A stretch of DNA of 64,000 nt from contig OZ037891.1 in NCBI GenBank assembly GCA_964035575.1, positions 1,054,001-1,118,000 of the forward strand, read 5' to 3'. Shown in pieces: positions 9,926-19,432 of the stretch. The notes below the pieces were generated by a model that saw only the letters and a list, made by a program, of their open reading frames with translations, was not told where the DNA came from and made no database searches. The position numbers and the translations under genes were made by a program. Every line of letters starts with the position of its first letter. Within the stretch, counting starts at the first letter, position 1. This DNA comes from Rhynchopus sp. YZ270_cl-10. Its lineage: Eukaryota > Euglenozoa > Diplonemea > Diplonemida > Diplonemidae.

Positions 9926-10189
9926 AGACCTTTTTTTTTTTCTCTATTTTCGTATCAATTTATTGATTGCAAATGTTGAAATTCATTTTCGTCATCATAC
10001 AGAATAACCACACAACATCTGAATACACATTTCCCCCTTTTATTCTTCTTCTTTTTTGTCACAATCTTTCCATATTTTGTTTCATTTTTTTTTTGCGGCG
10101 AGATTGCATGCATATCTAGGCTTGGCCGCTAGGGGGCTTAGGGGGTAGTCTTCGCCTGCCGCAGGGAAACGCTTTCAAAAGCTTTCTGA

Positions 10190-11536
10190 ATGGGTTGTGT
10201 GCAATCCCGTACGGACGACCTGGTATGGCTATCCATCCTGCTCTCCATTGTGAAGACCCACCCTATTTTACAGTCCCACTCCATATTTGGAAAATGAAAA
10301 AAAAGAAACGGTAGTTGGTGTGGCGGTGATTTGCACCTTTTCCGCACTTTCTATTTCTCCCATTTCAGCAGTGTTTTAAACCTTATTACGTTCTCTTCGG
10401 ATTCGTCTCTATGCGAAAAGCGAAATCTTTCTGCGTACAATGTACTACATCTTCCCTTCCCCCATCTCTCTGTACTATTCTCTCTCTTTCTACAGGACCC
10501 TTCCGGGCGCAGGCACAAAGCGCGCAACCCGCTAGTCAAGCGCCTCAGCAACGACGGCCTGCCCGTCCAAGGCAAAGGCGAAAGCGAAGAGGTGCAGCTG
10601 CCCAACCCCCTCACCCTCAACGAACAGAACGAGGACGTCCCCGACTACGAGGTATGTGTTAGCGCGGAGTGCGTTGATGAGGCTTCCTTTCTTGGGATTA
10701 AAAAGGACCACAGAACCGCTAACAAAACAACCCTTCCTAAAAAAGGTAACCAACACCAGGGGGTGTCCATGTAAGACCCCGGGAGAGAAGAATTTTTTTT
10801 CCCCATAAAAAGCTGCTCTCAAGGGTTCAGGACAACGTCTATACCTTCCGTAGTGCAAAGGCTTCGGCTAACATTGAGTGGCTCTATTAGCCCCAAGCGG
10901 GTTCTTAGGCGATTGTCGACACAAAAATAAACCAAGATCAGCATAACAAAACACTTCATACTCCATTCAAACCCCCCCCACAGACACACGACCCAGCGGA
11001 GGAAGCCAAGAACCGCGAGAAGACGCAGTGCTGGATAGATCTGGTTGAGGCGAATCGAGAGCACTTCGCGTCGTACCCGCCACGCCCTGTGTCGCCCTCG
11101 TCTGTTGTAGGTGACGATGAGGAGTCTAGAGACCGCAGCTTCGCGTCTCTCCCAAGCGGTGCCAGCAGTAGGCGAAAGTTCTCCCAAACACAAGATGAGT
11201 CCTTTGTATGTACTTTGTTAGTGTTGTATTCTGGGGAAAGATATTGGATGGCAAAACCACGCCAAAAAGGAGCGAAACGGCACCTCACGATATCACGGAT
11301 ATCTGGCTTTCCTCGTGGAGCTACTACAGCACTACGCAGCGAGGAAGTCTCCAAGTTTAGAAAAACAAAACAAAAAATAAAAAATGGCATGGTGCCATTC
11401 AGGGATCACGTACAAGTGTTTAGGAGAGTGGGGTGCTTCCTCGGGAGACTCACTAATACAACCAAGTTTTCAAATAAATAAACACACACCACAACAGCAA
11501 GCGGACGTGTCGATAGACGACGTTAACTCCAGCTAG
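10190..11536 (+). CDS. MGC-start protein, 149 residues, four exons, likely acylated
   Basis: Exons are 10190-10222, 10496-10651, 10984-11205 and 11498-11536 (stop TAG). Every junction is phase 0. Donors are GTATGG, GTATGT and GTATGT; acceptors are TTCTACAG, CCCCACAG and CACAACAG. The 11-codon first exon reads MGCVQSRTDDL, a strong N-myristoylation signal with Cys3 for palmitoylation, which argues that this tiny exon is real. The rest is hydrophilic: a basic stretch (SGRRHKARNPLVKRLSNDG), an acidic Asn/Glu/Pro region, a helical segment (EEAKNREKTQCWIDLVEANR) and a Ser/Arg/Asp-rich tail ending QADVSIDDVNSS. No known domain is recognised. It is probably a peripheral membrane adaptor. Introns 2 and 3 each contain a dispersed repeat (E and G). 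Reading through intron 3 stays open to 11481, so retention of that intron is possible. Confidence 0.75.
10840..10925 (+). repeat. E-family repeat inside an intron
   Basis: It reads ACCTTCCGTAGTGCAAAGGC.. and ends GGCGATTGTCGACACAA, matching 39411-39511 (fuller) and the reversed copy 34021-34117. It lies in intron 2 of the MGC-start gene, whose acceptor is about 60 bases beyond. Confidence 0.75.
11418..11481 (+). repeat. G-family repeat at the 3' end of an intron
   Basis: A diverged G copy (TCCTCGGGAGACTCACTAAT then ACAACCAAGTTTTCAAATAA) ends 16 bases before the acceptor at 11497. Its ACTAAT resembles a branch-point sequence, so the repeat may supply part of the splice signal. Confidence 0.65.
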
Positions 11537-11914
11537 CCAAGCCCCCCTGTTCAGCGCCTTTTTCTTCTCCAAACGGCGTGTCTTGTTGATATGAAGGTAA
11601 TATCACAGAGAGACACCATGCCATATTTGAAGAAAATGCACCCCTTCAACTAGCCTCCTTTAAGTGCAGAATCTTTGTCATACCCAAAAGGATAGCACAA
11701 AAAAAACCCCCCCTGGGGGGAAATCAGTTAAAGAAGGGGGTTGGACGACAAAAAAAAAAAAAAAACACATTTTACAGCAATGTTTCAAGAGGGAAACAAA
11801 AAATGACAAAAAAAAAAAAAAACACAAGAATGTTTTACTAAGATTACATGCACAGAGGTTTTGGTCAATTGTATCAAGGCTTCCTCCTCCCCTTCCTCCC
11901 CCCCTTTTTTTGCT

Positions 11915-11940
11915 GTTCTCCCCAACAGAATGGGGAGAAC
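11915..11940 (+). repeat. Perfect short hairpin
   Basis: GTTCTCCCC and GGGGAGAAC flank the loop AACAGAAT. It lies about 380 bases after the stop of the upstream gene and could be an RNA structure, but it has no U-run typical of a terminator. Confidence 0.45.
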
Positions 11941-12307
11941 GAAGGTGATGTTTCCCCCACTGTGTTTGGTTGAGTTATGTTCCGTTCTGTCTGTTGAGTC
12001 CATCTATTCCCCATGCCATTCCCCCATACCAACATACCAAGCTGTGTGTGGATGTGCGAAGTCAATATTATTTTGCAGTGGGATTTTTTTTTTCTGGTAC
12101 CGAAAACGGAGGATTTTAGATTTGGCTCCCTGCCCTGACTTTTTTAGGTGTCTAAGGGAGGCTAAGTTTATCTTACGAAAAAGAAAAAGAAAAACTTTGT
12201 GTTTGTTTCGGCACTACAGAGTCTAGCAGGACACACAAAATTTAAAAAAAAAACCCCCCGACTGCGATGACGATTGCATGGAGTAACTCCGGCATCACGT
12301 AGACGTG

Positions 12308-12360
12308 TTTAGTATAGTGGAGCTCATCCTCGGGTGGTCTGTACTGTTACCAAGTATTCA
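12308..12360 (+). repeat. G-family repeat
   Basis: AGTATAGTGGAGCTCATCCT then CGGGTGGTCTGTACTG and CAAGTATTCA. The sequence just upstream (ATCACGTAGACGTGTTT) also matches that preceding the intronic copy at 11418, so the full G unit may reach about 75 bp. Confidence 0.75.
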
Positions 12361-12370
12361 AAAAAAAAAA

Positions 12371-13165
12371 CAAGTAATTGCTATCAGAAAAAAAACGGGG
12401 TGTGCTGTGGTTATGGGGGGACCCACGCTACTGAACACCGCCCTGTAGAAATAATCTACACTCTGCTCTTCTGCAGGTATGCGAAAACGCTGCCACAACC
12501 ACTTGGACGCCTGCATTTGACACGTTCAAGAACGGGGCTGTCATCCTCAGACCCCTCTTCGTCCAGCACCATTTGCTCGATGGATGGTCGGCGTGTTCCA
12601 TGTCGTCGTCCACAGCCTCCCACTCATCGTCGTCGCCGGAGGAGGACTGCGCAAGGAACACAGACGACTAACTGTCGTCGATCACATCATGCGCATCAGC
12701 ACCACCCAGCAAAGCGCCAGGCTGCTATGTTGGTTTCGAAAATCGCGCGGAGTTTCCCACAGCACACCTCGTTCTTTTTCTTAGCAATTCCTTGTTTTGT
12801 TGTTGTTTTCCACACACCTTCCTTCAACCCTTGTAGGATCAGTTGTTATTTTTTTCTAGAAAACTTGAAATTACACATTTCAAGAGAACAAATTAAAAAG
12901 GGTCCTTATTTGCATTTTTGGGCTCCGCCCGTGCAGTGGTGGGGTCAATCTCGAAAATTGGACAATTTTTTGACCACTTAAATTTTGAGAAATATGAGCC
13001 CGGTTCCTTATACGTGGGGCCCATTTTTGGCCAAAATTTTCCTCAAAATCCGGGTTTGTAAAATTGACCCTTTACTCCCCCCCCACATCGATTTCAATAC
13101 TATACCTTACTTCACCTACGGTTACCCTTACAGGGGGGGGTGAAGGAAGGTAAGTTGAAAAAAAA
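12371..13165 (-). mobile_element. Composite 0.8-kb inverted-repeat element, copy 2
   Basis: This is the reverse-orientation copy of 5475-6270 and 48161-48970. Ends CAAGTAATTGCTATC.. and ..TGAAGGAAGGTAAGTTGAA are intact. The central GC-rich part is more diverged from the other two copies, so this is the oldest or an independently mutated copy. A 215-residue open frame across it (12334-12981) is a by-product of the repeat, not a gene. Confidence 0.8.
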
Positions 13166-13202
13166 GCAAAGGGAAGAAGAAGAAAAAAACACACATATTT
13201 TG

Positions 13203-13267
13203 GTGTGGCTGAATGGGGGGGTGCAAAAAGTGTGCAAGAAGTGCGAATCACCCCCCTTCAGCCACAC
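13203..13267. repeat. P hairpin element
   Basis: The stem GTGTGGCTGAATGGGGGGGT pairs with ..ACCCCCCTTCAGCCACAC, with GTGC..AAGTG motifs in the loop. It abuts the end of the composite element. Confidence 0.75.
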
Positions 13268-14062
13268 ATTCATTTTTATGAAGGCACAAAAAAGGCAGAA
13301 GCAAGGGATGCGTTGGGAGCACCACCCTCCCCACCCCTCCGACTTTCGCACTGGTGTGCTTTTTTTTTTTTTTGTTATTATGATACCTACATGCGTAGCT
13401 TAAAGGGGAAATTGTTTCTCAGATACGGTCGCCCTCCGACTGAATTTCCCTACCACTGGAACATTGGTATGGTACCATCACCGTACACAAGGTTACGTTC
13501 TCTCTTTTGATTGACCTCTCCTTCCAGTGTTTTCAACTGTTTTTCAAGTACACATTTTCCCCCTCTTTTTTCTTTTATATGCACAAGGTTCACGTTTCTG
13601 CGTGACTGTGCCGGAAATAGGTGTTATTTTGGCTCGTCTGTTTTTCTTTTTCCCTCCCCTAAAAAACACCAACAATAAACGGGGGATCGTTTTGCTCTAA
13701 CTTTCCCCCTCTCTCTGTCTCTTTCCCCACCCTCTGACGCCAAAATGTGTTTCTTCATGAAGAAACCTTTTTATTCTTGTAGAAAATAGTACCCGCACAC
13801 AGTGTGATGAGAGCAATACATTCACTTTCAAGTTTCCATGGTGGAAGCGTACAACTAACAAACTCTCCCCCTGTTTCGTTCCCGTTTTTCCTGTGTGGGC
13901 GAAGATAGTTATTGACACCGTAGTATTTTTAAAGGCGTTGTCAGTACGAGAGGATTAGGTTCATCTCACAAACTTTTCTGTTTCTCGGGGTAATATTACC
14001 CCCACTCGCAACACTCCGGAAACGGGGTTTCGTACAAAAAAAAAAAAAAAAAGCTTTTTAAA

Positions 14063-14118
14063 TGGTGTAGCTGAGTGGGGGGGGCGCAAAAAGTGCGACT
14101 CACCCCCCCCTTCAGCCA
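14063..14118. repeat. P hairpin element
   Basis: The arms ATGGTGTAGCTGAGTGGGGG and CCCCCCCTTCAGCCAT enclose CGCAAAAAGTGCG. One arm has a TAG for TGG change. A long A run lies just before it. Confidence 0.75.
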
Positions 14119-14424
14119 TTTTTTGTCATCAATATTTTGCTACCGGGTAATACCCTCTCCCAAAAGGAAAATAATCCTTTGGGTACGAAGTTAGCAAAGT
14201 CATTCAGTAACGCACAGAATAAATACCTGGGAGGGGAAATGAAAGAAACAGGGGGTGCAGCAGTAGTTTGCTGCACTGTCTTCCCTCTATTGCTGCATAC
14301 ATCTTTTCCTTAAAGATGGGAACAGTTTTGTTGATCCCTATACCTATGCTTTCAGTTTATTGAATGGAGATCTTGAAATAATCTTTCCCTTTTGATTTTT
14401 GTGTGCATAGTAGCAGTGACATTA

Positions 14425-14557
14425 CAGTAAGACAACAAACACCGGTGGGGTAAAAATATAGGTGGGGTAAAAACATCGGAGGGGTAAAAACTAAGGTGGA
14501 TTTTGGAATTTCAAAATTCTAAGGAGGGTTTTTACCCCGATGTTTGTTGTCTTACTG
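14425..14557. mobile_element. TA-flanked miniature element, mariner-like ends
   Basis: Ends CAGTAAGACAAC and GTTGTCTTACTG are perfect inverted copies, flanked on both sides by TA, the duplication expected of Tc1/mariner/pogo-type transposition. The interior repeats GGTGGGGTAAAAA and its reverse and would fold into a long hairpin. It is non-autonomous, 133 bp. Confidence 0.85.
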
Positions 14558-14567
14558 TATTTATTTG

Positions 14568-14660
14568 GTACATGTGTCATGAAAGGGCTTTGTATTTCAA
14601 CTTTTGTGTATTATTTTTTGTGCTGGCGTCCGCTGAACGGTGAGGCGTTTCTTCTCAACA
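14568..14660 (+). repeat. Short D repeat and C repeat
   Basis: D tail 14568-14601 (GTGTCATGAAAGGGCTTTGT) and a worn C copy 14620-14660 (CTGGCGTCCGCTGAACGGTG). They sit between the two mariner-like miniatures. Confidence 0.55.
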
Positions 14661-14819
14661 TCTCTCTTTTTTTTTGTTTGAAACATAAAAGGTTTCAGAT
14701 TGTGATTGGGTGATTAAGTGTTGTGGGGCTTAGACGCATCCCTCCAACCCTTCTTATTCACCTTTTGGTAATTGCGATCATAGTTGACTGAACACGAAAG
14801 GCTTCGGTGATATCTTATA

Positions 14820-15062
14820 CAGTAAGACAACAAACACCGGAGGGGTAAAAACTAAGGTGGGTTTTGGGATTTCAAAAACTTTAAGGGAGGGTTTTTACCC
14901 TGGATATGAGAATTTTGATGGCAAGGGAAGTCCCACCTTTTCCCCCATATTTCCATGTTGACCCAAAAAAAAATCATGTCCACTGGTAAAAACACCGGTG
15001 GGATAGGAACGTAGGTGAGGTAAACACGGGTTTTTACCCCACCGGTGTTAGTTGTCTTACTG
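14820..15062. mobile_element. TA-flanked miniature element, mariner-like ends, longer copy
   Basis: Same ends as 14425-14557 (CAGTAAGACAAC / GTTGTCTTACTG) and TA on both sides. At 243 bp it holds an extra central stretch (about 14902-14990) absent from the shorter copy. The GGTAAAAAC and TTTTTACCC arms remain recognisable. Confidence 0.85.
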
Positions 15063-15645
15063 TAATTATTTTATGCGTTTTCACTTTTACCTTTTTTTTT
15101 TTTTAACCACCATTCCTTTCCCCCCCCTCACAGTGGACCCATTTGTTCACCGTTTTTTTTTTTAAATGTATGGTGGCGTCATTTCCGAGAGATTTTCCTC
15201 TTATCATGGGATTATCAGGGAAGATGTGTGTACGAGAGAAGCATCTTTCAAGCTTTCAATTGTTTTTATTTTTATGAATGTATTATTTTTTTTTTACATT
15301 TTTTACTTCCATTTTGAGATGACCAAGCAATAAGCTTAAAGCTCACCTTACCGATTTTTTCACCTTTTTTTTTTGTTTCCTCTTTCCTTTCAGTCTGTTC
15401 AGTGTTTTTCCAACTTTGCCCCCCTTTTTTTTTTGTCACTCACGTCCCGTCCTTTTGCATGAGCATGGAACCACGAGCGTTTGAGCATGATTCAATTGCT
15501 CTTTTGTGCCAAGACTTCGCAGCATTTTTTTTCAAGGGGGAAAACATGACAGAAAAAACAAAATATTTTTTTCGTTGTTTTGTAAATATTTTATGCAGTG
15601 CTATGGCTGCAATTCCCCCCCCGTCTCTTCAGTACAAAATAAAGT

Positions 15646-15680
<35 letters not shown>

Positions 15681-15925
15681 ACAAAACAAACTTTCAATTC
15701 CCCATCTCTTTTCTCTCGCTCTGCACGCTCTTTCGAGGTGTCATTTTTTATTTTCCCGGTAAACATTATTTCAAATTGAAAAAGAAGGGTGAACAAACTA
15801 AGTTTCTTGGTTGGTGTTACAGGGGGGGTTGGAGAAAAAAAGAAAAAGAAATACACACGCAGCAGTGGTAGGTCAGCGTTGTGTCCACCTAGGTAGGTAG
15901 ATTACAGTGAAAGAGAACGAAAAAG

Positions 15926-15971
15926 ATAGTGGAGCTCATCCTCGGGTGTTTACACCATTACAAATTTTCAA
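15926..15971 (+). repeat. G-family repeat
   Basis: ATAGTGGAGCTCATCCTCGG then GTGTTTACACCATTACAAATTT. It lies 230 bases upstream of the p47 start codon. Confidence 0.75.
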
Positions 15972-16200
15972 AAAAAAGCGTCGCAAAAAATAAAGACGAA
16001 AAAAAAAAAAAAACAAAAACCAAAAAAGCAAACAAACAATTCACACACACACAGTATCGCGAAAGAAGTAGATTATTTGCAATGGAGGTGGCAACTACAC
16101 AAAAAAATAAAAGTACTTGACAAAAACCATTTTTTATCTGCCTTTTTAGTACTACACAATAAACACCCCCACCAGAACAAAACAGAATAAAAAGGCAACA

Positions 16201-17783
16201 ATGAGCGGGAACACAGAACAGGACATAAGCAAGGAGGTGGCAGAACTTATTGTATGAAACAGAATCCTTCCATACCTCCCTTCTTTGGGGGCATTCTACC
16301 CCCCTGCGTTTTTGGGTCAATTTCGGCCGATTTTTCACCCTGATTTCAAGCGCGTTTTTTTTCTCCTGGGTTGTGTCTTTTACATCACAGTGGCCAGGTT
16401 GATGTGGGTAAGCGTCAAAAGTGGACGAAAATACTGGTTGAGAATTGCTCTCCCCGGGACAAGCACAGGCTTCCCCCAATCGGGAGAGCGTATGCTCTCC
16501 CAATAAATGAGAGTGGAGCTTTGCACAAAACTGTGGCAACACAACCGAGGCAACTGCACTACTCCAACAATTTATCAAAAAAACATCAAAAAAAATTGAC
16601 GCTCTCCTGCTCAAACTGGCCACCGTGCATTATCTCTCCATGCCCCACTCTACCCTCACAGTCCATCCTCTGACTCCACGTCTACAGCACTACTAATCAA
16701 TAAACAGTGCACAATGCACTTTCAAAACAAATAAAAAACATTTTTCAAACTACCCCCACAGTCCATAACCGGTGTAGACGACGCTAAGGCACGCCACCTT
16801 CTTGCCGCATGCGGGAATGATGTGAAGAGCGCAACACAACTGCACTTCGATGTCGAGAGCTCCTCCCCTGCACCCATCCTCCGCCACGCACAACCCGACC
16901 CCGAGAAGAAGAAGAAAAACGAGGAAATGTTTGTCGGGGGCGGGCAGGCTGTTATGTACCCAGACGCAGACAAGGCGGAGACACAGCCGAAGATGGACCT
17001 CTTTGGTGCCTTCAAGTATGCCATTCTATAAATCCTATACTGAATCCATCACATCACAGAAGCGGCGGCGCGAAGACCAACGATGAGGATGCTGCTGAGC
17101 AACGCGCTGCTGGTGGACGCAAGCTGGAGGGGGGTGACTACCAGGCACCCTCAGGGCGTAAGGAGGTGCAGGTTACGATCACTGCGTGGAAGAACGGCGT
17201 CTCGATCAACGATGGCGAGCTGATTGAGGACACAGAGACGTTCCAGAAGGAGCTGAAGGAAGGGAAGGTGCCGAGACAGGTTGTGCAGCGGCTGCGCGCG
17301 GATGGTCTGGACCCCACGCAGCTGGAGGTGGTTCTCACATTGCAGAGCAATGCCGAGCGCGACTACGTGAAGGAATTCAAGGCTTTTGCCGGCAGCGGAC
17401 GCACACTTGGTGCCACAGGAGCCGAGGCACAGCCCACCCAACCGCTCCCCCCAAAGAAGGCATCGATACAGGTGGACGACACCAAGGAAGTGACAACAGT
17501 GCAGATCTGTCTCCCCGACGGGACCCGTCTCCGTGCGCGTTTCAACCTGACCCACACTGTGGGGGACATCGCGAACTACGTTCTCGCATCAAGCCGGGAC
17601 ATCACCTCATTCTCGTTGATGACAACCTTCCCAAGACAGGTATGTCTTCCGCTAGCATTGCTTAGGGCTGTACTATTTTCTAAAATTAAAAAAATCCCAC
17701 TCGTTTCACAGAAACTCACGGACTACTCCGCAACGATCGCAGATGCAAACCTCGCAAAGTCTGTTGTGACTGTATCGCTCTAG
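16201..17783 (+). CDS. p47/Shp1-type UBX-domain cofactor of the p97/Cdc48 ATPase
   Basis: Exons are 16201-16251, 16762-17015, 17060-17639 and 17712-17783, giving 318 residues. All donors are GTATG and all acceptors CACAG, and the frame is kept through a split Lys codon at junction 2. Domain order matches p47/Shp1. A UBA-like helix bundle (about 5-45; SITGVDDAKARHLLAACGND) would bind ubiquitin. A SEP domain (about 138-200; ITAWKNGVSINDGEL) follows. Then comes an SHP box, FAGSGRTLG (211-219), which in this family docks on p97. A C-terminal UBX domain (237-318) carries the p97-binding FPR turn (FPRQ) exactly at the last splice junction. Known members act in membrane fusion and ubiquitin-dependent extraction in cytosol and nucleus. 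It is shorter than human p47 (370) mainly in linkers. Intron 1 (510 nt) contains J and K repeats. A poly-T-TAG lies about 50 bases before the start. Confidence 0.93.
16511..16582 (+). repeat. J-family repeat inside p47 intron 1
   Basis: The fullest J copy: AGTGGAGCTTTGCACAAAAC, GTGGCAACACAACCGAGG, then CAACTGCACTACTCCAAC and AATTTATCAAAA. It serves as reference for the split copy at 5089. Confidence 0.8.
16671..16727 (+). repeat. K-family repeat inside p47 intron 1
   Basis: It differs by one base from 9577-9634. It ends 34 bases before the acceptor at 16761 and contributes ACTACTAATC, a plausible branch-point sequence. Confidence 0.8.
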
Positions 17784-18030
17784 GCATCTCCGAGGCAAAA
17801 ATAAATCCAAAAAAAACAAAACAAACAAAAAAAGAAGAAAACAATAAAGACAGTAGTTTGAACCTCTTTGGGCACTCCCCTTCCTCGGGTGTAATCCCAT
17901 TTTTCTAACCTGTGGTACAAAAAACTTAAAAGACAGAAAGATACTAGCAAAGGCTGAAGAAGACGATGTAAAATGTTGGCACAGGGTCTCCTGCATCCTC
18001 GGGGGTGGTGGCAAGGCTTTTCTCTATTTT

Positions 18031-18069
18031 AGATGTATGTGTCCATTCGGGACGCACTCATCTTATATA
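18031..18069 (+). repeat. A-family hairpin, long stem
   Basis: AGATGTATGTGTCC pairs with GGGACGCACTCATCT around ATTC, the longest stem of the family. It follows CTATTTT-AG. Confidence 0.75.
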
Positions 18070-18134
18070 CAATAGTTTCCCCCCCCCCAGCCCATCTTCA
18101 ACCCCAGCGTGTTCCCGCACGATAACGATAGTAA

Positions 18135-18170
18135 AAGATGTGTGTGCACGAGAGGCACATTATTCTTACA
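18135..18170 (+). repeat. A-family hairpin
   Basis: AAGATG, TGTGTGC, loop ACGAGAG, GCACA, then TATTCTTACA. It is close to the family consensus. Confidence 0.75.
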
Positions 18171-18272
18171 CATTTTCTTTTTTTTTTCCCCCCTCTCCCT
18201 CCCCCTGGATTTTCCTGGTGCCATTGCCTACTCCCGTTGTGTACACAGCTCTTTCTTTGTGTGCACATCGTA

Positions 18273-19038
18273 ATCAGACTTTTATATAGGGGGTCAGAAC
18301 TGAGGGCAATCCTCAGTTATTGAAAAAAAAAAAAAAAATTCCCCTTTTCGGACCTAAAAAAAAAAAATTTTTTTTTGGTGTTTTACTGGCTTAGAACACG
18401 ACTCGTGACCAGCGGTGAAAATCTTGGGCAGTAAGCCCGGGAAAACCCGGGCTTAATTAATTTTGCGCAGAGCAAGCCCGGGTTCGAAGCCCGGGTTTTA
18501 ACTTTTCTGGGGTGGGTTGCCCCACCCCACTCCGGGGGGTGTAGCCTCAGGGTGCAGCCCGGGTAGTCAGTCGCCGAAACGAAGCTCTGTTGACAGAAAA
18601 CAACGAAGTCAGTAAAGAAAACACACACGTCTATACTCAAGGGTTACCCACACCCCCGTCACAGCCAGAACGCGACTCAATTGATCAAACGCCGAAGGAA
18701 AAGGAAGCATACATCATGGCGAAATTATAAAAGTAGCGTACCGTGCGCCTGCGGCGCAAGATTGCAACCCACCCTTCCCTGACATAGTTTGGCTGTAAAA
18801 ATGTGCGAGTACGAGCGCAATTTTTTAAATGTTGCGTACCGTGGCTTCGCTAGGAACCTTTGGGTGCCATGACCGCCGTTTCTTTGTTATAAATGTACTT
18901 GCTACTTACAATTCGTGGACCACGTGCGCCTGGTGCCCGAAAAAACAACTTTGGTTTTGGGTGGGTGGGTGAGAAAAAATGAATCCTCAGTTTTTGCCCC
19001 TGTTTGTTCAGGAAAAAATTCCTATATAAAACCCTGAT
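18273..19038. mobile_element. 766-bp inverted-repeat element with CGTA duplication
   Basis: Left end ATCAGACTTTTATATAGG and right end CCTATATAAAACCCTGAT are inverted copies with two mismatches. CGTA flanks both sides (18269-18272, 19039-19042). The interior is unlike the surrounding T-rich DNA. It has a GC-rich cluster of hairpins (about 18430-18570, repeated AAGCCCGGG / CCCGGGCTT) and two GCGTACCGTG motifs (about 18736, 18833). No coding region is recognised, so it appears non-autonomous. Confidence 0.6.
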
Positions 19039-19432
19039 CGTAATAACACAAAAAAAAAAAAAGGAATTAGGCATACTAGCCCCTTTGAAGTAGTTAACAT
19101 TTTGATTTGCACAGAACCCACCTTTGGTAGTTCATTGTCAAAAAGAAGCAAACCGCAAGAAGCGGCCTTTTGTTAGTGTCTTTCCCCCCCCCCTCATCCC
19201 CTACCCCCCCACATCCTACCCCCCTCAATTCCCGCTTGCTATTTTTCTTTTCTTTGGGAAAACCCTCCTTATTAGATGTGATTTTAAAAAGGTTGAAACG
19301 TATGAGGGGAATGGTTGCTTTTTTTATCTCCTTTCCTCTCCTCTTCTCCTTCCACTTCCCACCTTCGTTTTTTTTTATGACCATCATAGTGTTCAGTTTC
19401 TACACCATGTAGGTTATCCCAAAACCTTCGAA

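Larger units (their letters stand above)
6740..10189. other. Intergenic repeat-rich stretch
   Basis: No gene seen. It contains a G-rich run (6910-6958), a small hairpin (about 7088-7113, CTACTATC/GATAGTAG), C and short D repeats (7203-7303), a B repeat (8024-8064), a weak A-like copy (8083-8115), a good A repeat (9182-9221), an M remnant (about 9317-9352), a K repeat (9577-9634), a full D repeat (9815-9925) and an O-like fragment (about 9954-9990, TCAATTTATTGATTGC). The part 7560-9150 is poorer in homopolymers but shows no coding pattern. Confidence 0.6.
11537..16200. other. Intergenic repeat-rich stretch
   Basis: No gene seen. It contains a perfect 9-bp-arm hairpin (11915-11940), a B-like remnant (about 12146-12176), a G repeat (12308-12360), the reversed composite element (12371-13165), P hairpins (13203-13267, 14063-14118), an E-related fragment (about 13400-13430, GATACGGTCGCC), weak B copies (13943-13973, 14709-14748, 14784-14819, 15316-15350), two mariner-like miniatures (14425-14557, 14820-15062) with D and C copies between them, a run of about 30 A (15649-15679) and a G repeat (15926-15971). 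Confidence 0.6.
17784..19432. other. Intergenic stretch with A hairpins and an inverted-repeat element
   Basis: It contains A repeats at 18031-18069 and 18135-18170 and the CGTA-flanked element 18273-19038. The last 300 bases are pyrimidine-rich, with possible acceptors GTTCAG (about 19396) and CATGTAG (about 19412) shortly before the next start codon. Confidence 0.6.

Noticed and set aside
11206-11481. Read-through C-terminus of the MGC-start gene
   Set aside because: The donor at 11206 fits the uniform GTATGT rule, the following sequence loses coding composition and includes a G repeat, and a clean acceptor at 11497 leads to a short in-frame end.
12334-12981. 215-residue open frame
   Set aside because: It runs across the reversed composite element and ends in its AT-rich half. 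The other two copies do not keep the frame.
15958-16623. 221-residue open frame on the minus strand
   Set aside because: It lies antisense to p47 exon 1 and its intron, has homopolymer-derived Phe and Lys runs, and overlaps G, J and other repeats.
19124-19432. N-terminal extension of the membrane protein
   Set aside because: The upstream frame encodes homopolymer and C-run products (FPPPLIPYPP, FFFYLLSSPLLL) and has non-coding composition. The ATG at 19433 fits better.
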